A DNA stretch of 64,000 nt from Glaciecola amylolytica (GCA_003856375.1 CP034120.1:682001-746000), one strand, 5' to 3'; counted from the stretch's first letter, positions 18,367-28,332 are shown. A program made the numbers and translations. The notes: generated by a model from the sequence alone, not told the origin.

Positions 18367-19485
18367 GATTTTGAAAGGAGGAATCTGTTCGTCTTTGTAT
18401 AAATAATGTTGTAGACCTTGAGTCATTAGCTGTTTGTTTTCCTCCTTTTCCGGAGTTCCTTTTGTGCGGTAATTGAAATGCTTTCCGTTTAATGCGATCG
18501 ACCATCCGTTTTTGTGTTTGGTAATCCGGATGTTTTTCTTCCCGATTTTCAAATGATTATCTGATTTCAATTCAATTGTTTCCGTCAGATTCAAACCTGA
18601 ATCGCGCACCGCGTTTTTGAGAATTTGCCGAACCTGCTTGTTTTTGGACGAGTTTTCATAGAAGGTAACCAGCCGTCCTTCGTATTGAATCATTCCGCAA
18701 AACCGCTTGCCTGAAAAGATCTGAAACTCGTTACCGGTGAATTTATCGTGCCGCTTCCAGGAGATAAATAAAAAACAGCAAGCCAATGCCGCAAAAGGTA
18801 ATTTCGGAATGTGTTGTTTGATCAATGTTTCGTAAGTGCAATAGCCGATGAGCCCGATCAGCAGTAGAAACTGAATGAAGTTCAATTCGAATCCTGCAGC
18901 CAAACCTCCCGGAATTTGATCTACAAAACCGATTCCGAGAACCAGAAGCTGCAGCGAAAGAACAGTGAGGAAAATAATGAGCGTATTGAAATAAGGAATC
19001 CAGGCGGTGAAAATGAGGATGATGAGGAAAAGCAGCACAACAAACCCCAGCAGCATGACCACGATGTTGGAAAGCAGGAAATAATTGGGGAATTGATGAA
19101 ACCAATAAAGCATAAAAGGAGTCGTGGCAATCGTGGCGGCAATTCCAATAGCGCTTCCTTTCCAAAGCCAGTCGAGCCATTTCTGTTTTACATGAATTAA
19201 CTGATAAATGGGGTTTTGAAAGAGAAAAATTCCGATCAAGGCAACGTAGGAAAGCTGAAATCCGATGTCGAACAGGTAATACGGATCATACATCAGAAGT
19301 ACCATCGCGGAAAGGAGTAAATTGTTCATGCCGTTATTTTTGCGGCTCAGCAATTGGCCCAAAGTCAAGATGCTGAACATGACAACAGCCCGGATAACAG
19401 AAGGAGAAGCACCGCTTAAAAGGCCGAATCCCCAAATCAAATCAATACAACAGAGAAAATAATGGCTTGTTTCTTTGAAATCCAT
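18358..19485 (-). pseudogene. comEC: comEC, C-terminal part after a frameshift
   Basis: This 375-residue frame continues the ComEC/Rec2 competence domain that breaks off in the frame at 19437-20303. WGFGLLSGASPSVIRAVVMF and DIGFQLSYVALIGIFLFQ are hallmark transmembrane motifs of the DNA-uptake channel, and about seven membrane segments follow. The last ~125 residues form a small soluble domain; no full metallo-beta-lactamase domain is present, as in many Bacteroidota homologues. The apparent N-terminal residues before WGFG read out of phase with the family. Homology resumes right after a 5-bp tandem duplication at 19434-19445. Unless that is a sequencing error, the channel is broken. Confidence 0.82.
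19434..19445. repeat. Tandem AAATC duplication at the comEC frameshift
   Basis: The plus strand reads AAATCAAATCAA. Removing one 5-base unit joins the two comEC frames and gives VVLIWGFG, as expected for an intact ComEC. The site is therefore the likely cause of the frameshift, by slipped-strand mispairing or assembly error. Confidence 0.8.
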
Positions 19486-20303
19486 TTGCTGAAAAATCCG
19501 AGAATGGTCTGAAAGATGATCAGGATAATTCCGACATGCAATCCTGAAACGGCTAAAACGTGCATTGCTCCGGTATTTGAAAAGGAATCGAGTACTTCCG
19601 GATCAATTCCGGCTTTGTTTCCGAGCAGCAAAGCAACCCCGATTCCTGAAACGGATTCCGGAAGCCAGTTTCGCATTTTCCGGGCAATCTGATCCTGCCA
19701 TTTGGAAAAGAAAATAGAGAGATTGTTTCTGGTTCCGATCTTTGAAATAAAGTTGGAAGGAATAAACGCTCTTCCGATGTAATGATGCGTTCCGTAATAA
19801 TAAGCGGCATCGAAACTGCCCGGATTGGTCTCCGTTCTGAAAATTTCCAAAGGAGTTTTAAATGCTACATAATCGCCGGTGGAATAGATTTTTTCCAAAG
19901 TGTCGAGCGTGAGAATGATATTTCCGGAACTGGAAAGCTGTTTGTTTTCCTCGCTTGTTTTTTCCAGACTGATGTGGATGGTCTGATAACCTGATTCTGA
20001 AATAGTGGATTTGAAAACAGTACCGAAATTGACTTTTCCCGAAAGGTCGTTGATGGCAGAGGCATCGGCTTTTACCAGTTCCGTTTTCCCGAATCCCAAA
20101 AGCATAAAACTGCAAACAGAAAGAGCAATCGCGGCATGGTTCAGATGAACGGATTTCCGGAATAAATCGGAGAAAACCAGATAGAGGATCAGCAGAATAA
20201 CAAGCGAAAGAATACTCAATCCTGCAAGGCCTGATCCTTCACCGGAAATGAACGAAAGTAGAATGCCGGAAATTAAACCCAGCGTAATAGGTAATAGTGG
20301 CAT
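19437..20303 (-). pseudogene. comEC: comEC, N-terminal part truncated by a frameshift
   Basis: This 288-residue frame carries the start of a ComEC/Rec2 protein: N-terminal membrane segments (MPLLPITLGLISGILLSF and following), a DUF4131-like soluble domain at ~95-185, and the beginning of the competence domain with VALLLGNKAGIDPEVLDSF and MHVLAVSGLHVGIILI. The frame stops at VVLI just where the family continues into the next membrane helix, found in another frame downstream. Together the two parts give about 647 residues, a normal length for Bacteroidota ComEC. The channel would carry single-stranded DNA across the inner membrane during natural transformation. Confidence 0.85.
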
Positions 20304-20418
20304 AGTGTATAGCGGTTTTGAGTGAAATACGACACTAATCTAATAAATTGTAAGATAGAAGATATCCCGGATTGATTTTTCTTTGTTTCTTTACAATCAA
20401 AACTTTACAAACCAAATT

Positions 20419-21276
20419 ATGTTGAAACTGAATTATTTCGTACCTGCTTTGACACTTAGCTTAACCCTGGCATCGTGTGGAGATAGTGAGTCCGATAAAA
20501 AAGAAACTGCAACAGTTGAGACAACTACTACGACTTCTCAGGAATCATCTGAGGATGATTATGTTTTGCCTCAGCCCATCACTTTAGCAAATGCGTTTAA
20601 AGCTGCCGGATTGAAATATGAAACCGGAAAAACAAATCCTGTTGAAAATGCAGGTAAATATGCTCTTAAAATTGACCAGTTGATGAATCTTGGAGTTTAT
20701 TCCACAGATTTGGCGTATTGTGCAATCAATTCGAAATCACAGGAAGCCCGCGACTATCTGGCAGTGATTCAGAAGGTAGGTTCCAAAGTAGGATTGGAGA
20801 GTGTTTTTTCCGACAAGGAATTAATCGCAAAATTCGATAAAGAATTGGGGAATCCATCGGCATTGGAAGATCTGATCTACGACATTCAGGAAAAAACCGA
20901 TGTGTATATGGAAGACAATGATCTGAAGTATTTGGGAGATATTCAGTTTGCCGGAGCGTGGATCGAAGGAATGTATCTGGGAATCGGAAATACGAAAGAA
21001 GGAGCGGAAATCGGAAAAGCGCTGGTGGAACAAATGAGTTTGTTGAAAAACATCATCAAAGGTTTTAAAAGCCATCCGGGACAGGAAGATGCCCGATTGA
21101 AAGAAGTAATCGCCTTGTATGAAGGAGTTTTGAATACTTATGAAAATCAGCCTTCCGTGAAGAAAGTTTCTAAAAATATCAATATCGAAACTCCGGAATT
21201 GACTGAAGCAGAATACCAGGCTTTAGCAAAAGAAGTGAAAAAGGTTCGTGATAACATTGTTAAACCGGGAAAATGA
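20419..21276 (+). CDS. Lipoprotein of unknown function
   Basis: The product is about 285 residues. I start it at ATG 20419 because the sequence then begins MLKLNYFVPALTLSLTLASC, a lipoprotein signal with lipobox; the frame is open 12 codons further upstream. A Glu/Thr/Ser-rich linker follows, then a mostly helical body of ~230 residues. No family is recognised. The next gene starts within its stop codon (ATGA), so the two form an operon. Confidence 0.7.
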   Translation: MLKLNYFVPALTLSLTLASCGDSESDKKETATVETTTTTSQESSEDDYVLPQPITLANAFKAAGLKYETGKTNPVENAGKYALKIDQLMNLGVYSTDLAYCAINSKSQEARDYLAVIQKVGSKVGLESVFSDKELIAKFDKELGNPSALEDLIYDIQEKTDVYMEDNDLKYLGDIQFAGAWIEGMYLGIGNTKEGAEIGKALVEQMSLLKNIIKGFKSHPGQEDARLKEVIALYEGVLNTYENQPSVKKVSKNINIETPELTEAEYQALAKEVKKVRDNIVKPGK

Positions 21277-21785
21277 TTTTTATGAAAAAACTGACTACGT
21301 TTTGTTTGCCTTTAATTACTTGTTTTTTCTGGATGGCTTTGGCTTCAGGAGGCAATGACAGTGCTTTGGAAGCACAGATGAATACTTTGAAACAAGAATG
21401 TAAGGAACTGATCAATGGTGCCCGATACGAAGGTTCCAAAATTACATACTACAATGTAGGAAACTCAAAACAAACCAAGAATATCGAAGTTTTTATGTTT
21501 CTTTCGAATGAATATCAATTTGCGGTCAGCGCGAAAAAATGTTCGGTTCCGGTATCCATAAAAATATTTGATGCTCCGAATGATGTGAAGGGTCGAACGC
21601 TTGTGAAGGAGTTTAAAAAAGTTCAGGGAAAGAACTGGAAGTTTTCTTCTAACGAATTGAATGAGTTGTATTTGAAGAAGAAGCATGGCTCGGATCGCTT
21701 GAAAAATATTCACATCGAATATAGTATTGCATCCGGGAAGGAATCAAAAGAAGGAATTGTTTTGGTTTACGGTAACAAATCTTAA
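21273..21785 (+). CDS. Exported protein of unknown function
   Basis: The product is 170 residues with an N-terminal signal peptide (MKKLTTFCLPLITCFFWMAL, reading from the internal ATG at 21282). The ATG at 21273 overlaps the preceding stop as ATGA, so translational coupling is possible; either start is plausible. The mature part is hydrophilic and beta-rich, with a Lys-rich middle. No known domain is visible. A terminator follows 11 bases after the stop. Confidence 0.65.
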   Translation: MIFMKKLTTFCLPLITCFFWMALASGGNDSALEAQMNTLKQECKELINGARYEGSKITYYNVGNSKQTKNIEVFMFLSNEYQFAVSAKKCSVPVSIKIFDAPNDVKGRTLVKEFKKVQGKNWKFSSNELNELYLKKKHGSDRLKNIHIEYSIASGKESKEGIVLVYGNKS

Positions 21786-21796
21786 TAGATTATATG

Positions 21797-21825
21797 AGGC
21801 TTTTTGCTAGATAAAGCCTATTTTT
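21797..21825 (+). terminator. Intrinsic terminator before thrS
   Basis: AGGCTTT and AAAGCCT form a 7-bp stem with a 9-base loop, followed by ATTTTT. The same Ts form a TATTTTTG box (21819-21826), a possible -7 element for thrS, so terminator and promoter may overlap. Confidence 0.6.
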
Positions 21826-21844
21826 GCACTAAATTTTGTAAGTG

Positions 21845-23788
21845 ATGATTAATGTAACTCTTCCTGACGGATCAGTTAGACAATACGAAGCAGGAGCAAC
21901 AGCATTGGATGTTGCTCTTAGCATTTCTGAAGGATTGGCTCGTAACGTATTGGCAGCCAAAGTGGATAACGTGGTAATCGATGCGACTCGTCCGTTGACG
22001 GGTGACTGCACCTTGCAGTTGCTGACCTGGAACGATGATGAAGGAAAATCGACCATGTGGCACTCTTCAGCTCACTTAATGGCCGAAGCTTTGGAGTTTT
22101 ATTATCCGGGAATTAAATTGGCGATCGGTCCTCCGGTTGCGAACGGATATTACTACGATGTCGATTTTATGGATTATACTTTCAAGGAAGAAGATCTGGA
22201 AAAAATCGAGCAAAAAATGAAGGAGCTTGCAAAGCTAAAGAACCCGTTTGTACGCAAAGAGGTTTCCAAAGCGGATGCATTGGCATATTTTACGGAAAAA
22301 GAAGATCCGTATAAGTTGGAATTGATTCAGGATTTACCTGACGGGTCGATTACATTTTATACGCAGGGAAATTTCACGGATTTATGCCGTGGACCTCATA
22401 TTCCGGATACCGGATTTATCAAAGCGGTAAAATTGATGTCGATTGCCGGAGCTTACTGGCGTGGTGACGAAAAGAACAAGCAATTGACGCGTGTTTACGG
22501 AGTAACTTTCCCTAAACAGGCTGAATTGACTGAATACTTAGAGAAAGTGGAAGAGGCAAAACGCCGTGACCACCGTAAACTAGGAAAGGAATTGGAATTG
22601 TTTACCTTCTCTCAGAAGGTTGGACAAGGTTTGCCATTGTGGTTGCCGAAAGGAGCTGCATTGCGTGAGCGTTTGGAAAATTTCCTGAAGAAAGCACAAC
22701 GCAAGGCCGGATATGAGCAGGTGATTACTCCGCATATCGGAAACAAAGAATTGTATGTGACTTCTGGTCACTATGAGAAATATGGAGCAGATTCCTTCCA
22801 GGCAATCAAAACTCCGGATCCGAACGAGGAATTTTTATTGAAGCCGATGAACTGTCCGCATCACTGCGAGATTTTCAAAAGCAAGCCGCGTTCATACAAA
22901 GATCTTCCGGCTCGTTTTGCTGAGTTCGGAACAGTATATCGCTACGAACAAAGCGGTGAGTTGCACGGATTGACACGTGTTCGCGGATTTACTCAGGATG
23001 ATGCGCACATTTTCTGTACGCAGGATCAGGTGAAAGAAGAGTTCAAGAAAGTAATTGATTTGGTGTTGTATATTTTTAAAACACTGGATTTCCAGAACTT
23101 CAAAGCTCAGATTTCATTGCGTGACCCTGAAAATCCGTCGAAATACATTGGTTCCGATGAAAATTGGGCGAAAGCTGAAAGTGCAATTATCGAAGCGGCA
23201 GCGGAGAAAAATCTGCCAACAATTGTTGAATTGGGTGAAGCTGCGTTCTACGGACCAAAACTGGATTTCATGGTTCAGGATGCACTTGGAAGAGAATGGC
23301 AGTTGGGAACTATTCAGGTAGATTACAATTTACCGGAGCGTTTTGAATTGGAGTATACAGGTGCAGATAATCAAAAACACCGTCCGGTAATGATTCACCG
23401 TGCGCCTTTCGGATCGATGGAACGCTTTGTAGCGGTATTGTTGGAACACTGTGCTGGAGACTTCCCGTTGTGGTTGGCAACAGAGCAAGTTGCAATCCTA
23501 CCGATCAGTGATAAATACAACGAATATGCGAAAGATGTTTTAGAATTGCTAAATAATTCCGATATTCGCGGCTTCGTTGATGACCGTAACGAAAAGATAG
23601 GCAAGAAAATACGCGAGGCGGAACTGAAAAAAATCCCCTTCATGCTGGTTGTAGGAGAGAAAGAAGCTGAAGATAAGCAAGTCTCTGTAAGACAACGCGG
23701 AGAAGGAGATAAGGGTTCTTTGGGAGTAGATGAGTTTGCTGCTTTAGTTCGCCAAGCGATTGAAAAAGAATTGTCGACAAATGTTTAA
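21845..23788 (+). CDS. thrS: Threonyl-tRNA synthetase
   Basis: The product is 647 residues, the usual ThrRS length. An N-terminal TGS domain (1-62) leads to the second additional domain with HSSAH (H73, H77) used in editing. The class II catalytic core follows, with [10 protein letters not shown] and [18 protein letters not shown], and a C-terminal anticodon-binding domain from about 545. It charges tRNA-Thr with threonine in the cytoplasm. I take the ATG at 21845; a GTG just before it is also in frame. It heads the conserved cluster thrS-infC-rpmI-rplT, with infC starting 8 bases after its stop. Confidence 0.97.
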   Translation: MINVTLPDGSVRQYEAGATALDVALSISEGLARNVLAAKVDNVVIDATRPLTGDCTLQLLTWNDDEGKSTMWHSSAHLMAEALEFYYPGIKLAIGPPVANGYYYDVDFMDYTFKEEDLEKIEQKMKELAKLKNPFVRKEVSKADALAYFTEKEDPYKLELIQDLPDGSITFYTQGNFTDLCRGPHIPDTGFIKAVKLMSIAGAYWRGDEKNKQLTRVYGVTFPKQAELTEYLEKVEEAKRRDHRKLGKELELFTFSQKVGQGLPLWLPKGAALRERLENFLKKAQRKAGYEQVITPHIGNKELYVTSGHYEKYGADSFQAIKTPDPNEEFLLKPMNCPHHCEIFKSKPRSYKDLPARFAEFGTVYRYEQSGELHGLTRVRGFTQDDAHIFCTQDQVKEEFKKVIDLVLYIFKTLDFQNFKAQISLRDPENPSKYIGSDENWAKAESAIIEAAAEKNLPTIVELGEAAFYGPKLDFMVQDALGREWQLGTIQVDYNLPERFELEYTGADNQKHRPVMIHRAPFGSMERFVAVLLEHCAGDFPLWLATEQVAILPISDKYNEYAKDVLELLNNSDIRGFVDDRNEKIGKKIREAELKKIPFMLVVGEKEAEDKQVSVRQRGEGDKGSLGVDEFAALVRQAIEKELSTNV

Positions 23789-23796
23789 TTAACTGA

Positions 23797-24342
23797 ATGA
23801 AAAAAGACAACAGAAGACCTGTAAGAAAAGAAGACAACGATCAACACCGCATAAACGGAAAAATCACTGCACGTGAAATTCGTTTGGTAGTCGAAGGTGA
23901 AGAACCTCAGGTGATGACCCTATCTGCGGCTATGCAGTTGGCAGAAGAACAGGAAATGGATTTGGTGGAAATTTCCCCGAATGCGGTTCCGCCGGTTTGT
24001 AAGATTATGGATTACCGTAAATTCTTATACAACCAAAAGAGAAAACAAAAGGAATTGAAGGCAAAACAAAGTAAAGTTGTTTTGAAGGAGATTCGTTTTG
24101 GTCCGAATACGGATGATCATGATTTTCAATTTAAATTGACACATGCTCGTAAGTTTTTGGAAGAAGGTTCGAAAGTAAAGGCATATGTGTTTTTCCGTGG
24201 TAGAACGATTGTCTTCAAGGATAGAGGTGAGATTCTATTGTTGAAATTTGTTCAGGAATTAGCAGACCTTGGAACTTTGGAGCAAATGCCAAAATTGGAA
24301 GGGAAGAGAATGATTGTAATGATCAACCCTAAAAAGAAATAG
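23797..24342 (+). CDS. infC: Translation initiation factor IF-3
   Basis: The product is 181 residues with both IF-3 domains. The N-domain contains [12 protein letters not shown] and [19 protein letters not shown]; the C-domain contains [18 protein letters not shown] and [14 protein letters not shown]. It binds the 30S subunit and controls start-codon choice. Translation starts here at an ordinary ATG, whereas infC in E. coli and many bacteria uses a rare AUU start for self-regulation, so that control is not expected. A small hairpin (24338-24353) overlaps the stop codon. Confidence 0.96.
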   Translation: MKKDNRRPVRKEDNDQHRINGKITAREIRLVVEGEEPQVMTLSAAMQLAEEQEMDLVEISPNAVPPVCKIMDYRKFLYNQKRKQKELKAKQSKVVLKEIRFGPNTDDHDFQFKLTHARKFLEEGSKVKAYVFFRGRTIVFKDRGEILLLKFVQELADLGTLEQMPKLEGKRMIVMINPKKK

Positions 24343-24513
24343 CGTAAGCTATTGATAATAGGCAAGCGTTAGCGCAGCCTGCAAAGAGAATGTTTTCGGA
24401 ATTGAAAATGGATAATTGATAAGAAGGTTACTTCGACTCCGCTCAGTCACCTTTTTGAATTCTGAATTAAAGATAAAGTTGATAAAGTGCTCATTTTTTA
24501 AAGAAAAAGAGAA

Positions 24514-24711
24514 ATGCCAAAAATGAAAACAAATTCCAGTGCTAAGAAGAGATTCACAGTAACTGGGTCTGGTAAAATCAAGAGAAAACACGCTTTCAAA
24601 AGCCACATTCTTACGAAAAAAACCAAGAAGCAAAAGCGTAATTTGACTCACGCAGGTTTAGTACATGATGCTGACTTGTCGAACGTTAAATTAATGTTGA
24701 ATATGAAGTAA
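24514..24711 (+). CDS. rpmI: 50S ribosomal protein L35
   Basis: The product is 65 residues, very basic. [20 protein letters not shown] and [20 protein letters not shown] are the L35 signature. It lies between infC and rplT as in most bacteria. The gap of 171 bases to infC carries no gene, only a short TTCGACTCCGCTCAG-type motif (24431-24448 region) that recurs in altered form after the PafA gene. Confidence 0.96.
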   Translation: MPKMKTNSSAKKRFTVTGSGKIKRKHAFKSHILTKKTKKQKRNLTHAGLVHDADLSNVKLMLNMK

Positions 24712-24882
24712 AACAAATCCGCTAACGCGGAATGTTTCACTTTGTAAAAATCCTAAAGCAGGATAAAATTAAGCCCCGATGCAATACGAAGTATCAGCTG
24801 CGGGGTGGTATTGTTTAACCAAGTATCGAGTACCAAAGTCAACTGAAACAGTGTTGCACTCCATATTAAAAAACTAAAAGTT
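24712..24882 (+). promoter_or_regulatory. Candidate structured leader of rplT
   Basis: The 171 bases between rpmI and rplT are long for this cluster. They contain a small hairpin (TCCGC, loop, GCGGA) soon after the rpmI stop and a larger fold closed by CCCCG...CGGGG (about 24775-24804) with an inner ATAC/GTAT stem. L20 autoregulation through mRNA folds is known in other phyla. Whether this is such a site is inference. Confidence 0.35.
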
Positions 24883-25230
24883 ATGCCAAGATCGGTAAAT
24901 CACGTTGCTTCAAGAGCTCGCAGAAAGAACTTTATGAAGTTGGCCAAAGGTTACTACGGCCGTAGAAAAAATGTATGGACAGTAGCGAAAAACGCTATTG
25001 AAAAAGGATTAAACTATGCTTACGAAGGTCGTAAGCAAAAGAAAAGAAATTTCCGTTCATTGTGGATCGCGCGTATCAACGCAGGTGCACGTTTACACGG
25101 AATGAGCTATTCTCAATTCATGGGAGCTGTCAACAAAAGCGGTATCGAATTGAACCGTAAAGTGTTAGCTGACTTAGCAATGAACCACCCAGAGGCGTTC
25201 AAAGCTGTAGTTGATTCCGTGAAGAAATAA
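24883..25230 (+). CDS. rplT: 50S ribosomal protein L20
   Basis: The product is 115 residues. [32 protein letters not shown] and [20 protein letters not shown] identify L20, an early-assembly protein that binds 23S rRNA and often represses its own operon. The length and order fit the family. A strong terminator follows 30 bases after the stop. Confidence 0.97.
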   Translation: MPRSVNHVASRARRKNFMKLAKGYYGRRKNVWTVAKNAIEKGLNYAYEGRKQKKRNFRSLWIARINAGARLHGMSYSQFMGAVNKSGIELNRKVLADLAMNHPEAFKAVVDSVKK

Positions 25231-25260
25231 AAATCGAAAATACACTTTATCAATAAGGAG

Positions 25261-25290
25261 AGCGCCCGTCAACTGACGGGCGCTTTTTTT
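25261..25290 (+). terminator. Intrinsic terminator after rplT
   Basis: An 11-bp stem (AGCGCCCGTCA/TGACGGGCGCT) with a 2-base centre is followed by seven Ts. It ends the thrS-infC-rpmI-rplT transcript. Confidence 0.92.
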
Positions 25291-25347
25291 GTGTCTATAT
25301 CCGTGAATAAGATTAATTTCGAAAGAATTTCAATAACTATTCCTGAA

Positions 25348-26991
25348 ATGAAAAAAGGATTTTTTCTGGCTGCTACACTTTTAATGATCAACAGTTTGTT
25401 TGCTCAGACTTCTGATTTTGTGAAAAGTGATTCGATTATGTATCCGGTTCATAAAGAACATATCGGAACAATTGCGTTTATGGGAGAAATCATCCCGATT
25501 GAGCGCTTTAAAGAATCTGACTTTTTGAAATCGTTTGAATTGAAGGAGAAAATGGATTTGAATATCCGCGTTTTCATGGCAAATTCACTGACGAATTACC
25601 TGCACGTGCTTGCACCGGATTTGAGCACGGAAGAACTTGTTCAGTCCGGAAACTACCAGTTTACCTTTTTAGTAGACGGAACTAAGGTCTATGAGGAAAA
25701 TCTGAATGCAGGAGCGGGAAGTCCTGAAAGCAAAAATCAAAGAACGGTTTTCCGGATTCCACTTATCAGTTCTTCCGGAGAAGATTCGTGGGGAGTATTT
25801 CTTTGGAACCGTTTCTGGTTGAGCGCCGGGCAAGAAGCTTGCGGCAACGGAGAGCACATTCTGAAGATCGAAATCCGGCCTTATCTGAATCAGACAAAGT
25901 TGCTGGTTGGAGAATTGATTGCAGAAGGACAGCTTAAAGTCCATGTTCCTGCGGTAGCAATCGACGAAAAGCTCGTCCGGATTCAAGCGATCAAATCTCA
26001 GAAAGATTGGAGTGTGTCAACAGATCGGATCGACACGGCAAAAATAGAAGAACTGAACCGGAATATTCTGACGAATACTTACAAGGATCTGACGAGTATC
26101 GTGGTGATTAAAGACGGAAAGCTCCTGCTCGAAGAATATTTCAATAACAAAAACCGCAATTCGCTTCATGATACGCGTTCTGTGGGAAAAACGTTTGCTT
26201 CCACCTTGTTGGGAATGGCAATCCGAGACGGATATATCCGGAATGAAGAACAGCATTTGAGTGCTTTTTACGATCTGAAGAAATACCAAAACAGTTCTCC
26301 GGTGAAAGACAGCATTACCTTGAAAGATTTACTGACGATGAGTTCTGTTTTTCAGGGGTTCGACATGGATGAGTCGTCTCCTGGAACTGAAGAGAAAATG
26401 TATCCCAGCCCGAATTGGGTTGATTTCACCTTGAATCTTCCGATTGATGAAACGAAGATCCGGGAGAAAAGATGGGAGTATTTCACGGCCGGAGTGGTGC
26501 TTTTGGGAGATATCCTGAATCAGTCGGTGCCGAATAGTCTGAAGGAGTATTCCGCTCAGAATTTATTCAAGCCATTGGGGATTTCGAATTACAAATGGCA
26601 ATTTACTCCCCAGAAAATAGTCAATACTGCGGGAGGTTTGCAGTTGCGGTCTTTGGATTTGGCTAAATACGGACAATTGTACCAAAATAAAGGTTTGTGG
26701 AATGGAAAACAGCTTTTACCGGAAGATTGGGTTGAAAAGAGTCTTTCGCATCAGGAAAAGGTAATTGAAGGGGAATATTACGGCTATTTGTTCTGGAATA
26801 AAACCTACAAGGTAGACGGAAAGGATTATGAAGTATATTATTGCAGCGGTAATGGAGGAAATAAGGTCATTGTATTCAAAGATCAGCCTTTCGTGATTGT
26901 GATTACGGCGACGGCTTACAATAAGCCTTACGGACATTCGCAGGTAGACAAGATCGTTCAGAATTATTTGATTCCTGCGTTGGTGCGATAA
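25348..26991 (+). CDS. Secreted serine hydrolase (class C beta-lactamase fold)
   Basis: The product is about 547 residues. I start it at 25348, where MKKGFFLAATLLMINSLFAQ gives a signal peptide; the frame is open upstream through the rplT terminator, which is unlikely to be coding. An N-terminal beta domain of about 215 residues precedes a penicillin-binding/beta-lactamase fold. The SxxK motif is S278-V-G-K281 and is followed by TLKDLLTMSSVFQGF and FKPLGISNYKW, typical of the family. It could be an esterase or peptidase; it should not be read as a resistance gene. Confidence 0.82.
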   Translation: MKKGFFLAATLLMINSLFAQTSDFVKSDSIMYPVHKEHIGTIAFMGEIIPIERFKESDFLKSFELKEKMDLNIRVFMANSLTNYLHVLAPDLSTEELVQSGNYQFTFLVDGTKVYEENLNAGAGSPESKNQRTVFRIPLISSSGEDSWGVFLWNRFWLSAGQEACGNGEHILKIEIRPYLNQTKLLVGELIAEGQLKVHVPAVAIDEKLVRIQAIKSQKDWSVSTDRIDTAKIEELNRNILTNTYKDLTSIVVIKDGKLLLEEYFNNKNRNSLHDTRSVGKTFASTLLGMAIRDGYIRNEEQHLSAFYDLKKYQNSSPVKDSITLKDLLTMSSVFQGFDMDESSPGTEEKMYPSPNWVDFTLNLPIDETKIREKRWEYFTAGVVLLGDILNQSVPNSLKEYSAQNLFKPLGISNYKWQFTPQKIVNTAGGLQLRSLDLAKYGQLYQNKGLWNGKQLLPEDWVEKSLSHQEKVIEGEYYGYLFWNKTYKVDGKDYEVYYCSGNGGNKVIVFKDQPFVIVITATAYNKPYGHSQVDKIVQNYLIPALVR

Positions 26992-27071
26992 GAAGTGCTT
27001 TAGTTGATTTTTACGCGTTTATAGACGCATAGATATCTGTCTATTCGGTAGCGATTGCTTGAAATGCGGCC

Positions 27072-27512
27072 TTACTTTTTCGTGATTTTCGAAATAGTTT
27101 TCCCAAACGATTTGGAAGGTTTGTCCATATCTTTTATTGCAAAGTTAATTGCTTCCCGAATCAAGGTCGTGACTTCTTCATTTCGATAATCTTCCGGCTT
27201 TTTCACATCTATGTGCCGGATTAAATTTCCTGTTCCGGTCAACAGATGATGCGGATCTTGCAATAAAGTTCCCTTATTGAATCCGAGGTTTAAGTGATTG
27301 GTGTAAATGGGCAACATACAAAATGCATCCGAAAGTTTGTCGGAAATGGAAAAAACGGAAGTTAAGGCATGCGTATGATACAAGAGCTCGTTGCTTTCCG
27401 GATACAATTCCAGAATATAGCTTCTCAGATCACAAAACAAGTCAATAAGTGCCTGATCTTTCAGATCCAATAAAGATTGAAAATCGGAATGAAGTGTTCT
27501 TGATTCTGCCAT
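27072..27512 (-). CDS. DUF1801 (YdhG-like) domain protein
   Basis: The product is 146 residues. The pattern LLYHTHALTSVFSI ... THLNLGF-like ... LLTGTGNLIRHIDVK ... VTTLIREAINFA matches the DUF1801/YdhG fold of small cytoplasmic proteins of unknown function. It is of normal length and has no signal peptide. It lies 23 bases downstream of the small secreted-protein gene on the same strand. Confidence 0.78.
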   Translation of the reverse strand: MAESRTLHSDFQSLLDLKDQALIDLFCDLRSYILELYPESNELLYHTHALTSVFSISDKLSDAFCMLPIYTNHLNLGFNKGTLLQDPHHLLTGTGNLIRHIDVKKPEDYRNEEVTTLIREAINFAIKDMDKPSKSFGKTISKITKK

Positions 27513-27535
27513 CGGACTGTTTTTGGGAAAGATAA

Positions 27536-27946
27536 CTATTCCGTTTTTGTCTTCAAAATAGCCCGGGCAAACTTCCAGGTACGATTCACGTTCGAACTGA
27601 AATTGAAAATAAGTAACAACTCGCTGTCCATCAAATCGGTCTGTATGATTTGCTGAAAACCGGCTTCGTATTTTCCATCCCGGATTCGGGATAGTTGTGC
27701 CAATTGTTCACTGCTTCCGTGGTCAAAGATCTGAATGCTCGATTCTTCCATTCCTCCCCAATCGGTCCAAACGACAAAACTCAAAGTATCACCTTTTGAA
27801 ACGGAGAATTCCAGATTTTGAGAGCTTCCTTCATAAATTGTTGCTATCAACTGATGATTCACGTAGATCTTCATTTCGTCGAGTCCGTCGGCATATGAGA
27901 ATTTACTGAATAGAGTAACGAGAATAAAAAGGAAGAATTGTTTCAT
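27536..27946 (-). CDS. Small secreted protein, unknown
   Basis: The product is about 136 residues. I choose the ATG at 27946, which gives MKQFFLFILVTLFSKFSYAD, a signal peptide; the frame is open 41 codons further upstream but that part covers an intergenic palindrome and is unlikely to be coding. The mature part is short and beta-rich. No family is recognised. Confidence 0.6.
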   Translation of the reverse strand: MKQFFLFILVTLFSKFSYADGLDEMKIYVNHQLIATIYEGSSQNLEFSVSKGDTLSFVVWTDWGGMEESSIQIFDHGSSEQLAQLSRIRDGKYEAGFQQIIQTDLMDSELLLIFNFSSNVNRTWKFARAILKTKTE

Positions 27947-28010
27947 ATGGAGAAGCTTTATTTGTGCGAAAGATAAGGAATAATTCCGTCCAAACTGCCC
28001 TGTTTTACTA

Positions 28011-28035
28011 CCGATTCGTAATATTGCGAATTGCC
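28011..28035. repeat. REP-like palindrome, copy A
   Basis: CCGATTCGTAATATTGCGAA and the five following bases form a near-palindrome of 25 bp. Its reverse complement matches 24 of 25 positions at 59283-59307. Both copies are followed within 40 bases by GGCAAAATGA. In copy A two direct repeats of CAATTTGGCAAA (28043-28054, 28059-28070) lie next to it. Confidence 0.7.
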
Positions 28036-28140
28036 ATTTTGTCAATTTGGCAAAGTAGCAATTTGGCAAAATGAAACAAAAAATGAATCGGGAAAGTTGT
28101 TCGTAAATCCTTTACGTGGTTAATATCTAATTTTGCACTG

Positions 28141-28194
28141 TTGATTAATTATTAATCTTTTTGTGATTTACAATTAATCAAATGAGTAATTTTG
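28141..28194 (+). promoter_or_regulatory. Candidate dinB promoter with palindromic operator
   Basis: A TAATTTTG box at 28187-28194 with TTTG at 28160-28163 (23-base spacing) fits the Bacteroidota promoter pattern. GATTAAT and ATTAATC form a 15-base palindrome just upstream (28143-28157), and a further ATTAATCAA lies in the spacer (28173-28181), pairing with TTGATTAAT at 28141. This arrangement suits a repressor site. The leader to dinB would be ~135 bases and contains a small hairpin AAAAGC-GCGA-GCTTTT (28215-28230). The rest of the 27947-28332 gap shows no gene. Confidence 0.45.
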
Positions 28195-28332
28195 AAACGG
28201 GAACTAAGATAAGAAAAAGCGCGAGCTTTTGAATACTAAAATTGCGACAAGCGCTAGTGCAAAGTGATTTAGGACCGTCAGAGTTCCCTGTTCGGAAACG
28301 TTATGCAGCCGTATTTTTTAAAACTACGAGAC

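Noticed and set aside
24349-24651. 100-codon minus-strand frame
   Set aside because: It overlaps rpmI on the other strand and covers intergenic repeats; no domain is visible.
25291-25347. In-frame extension of the serine hydrolase
   Set aside because: It begins with GTG just after the rplT terminator and places 19 polar residues before a perfect signal peptide.
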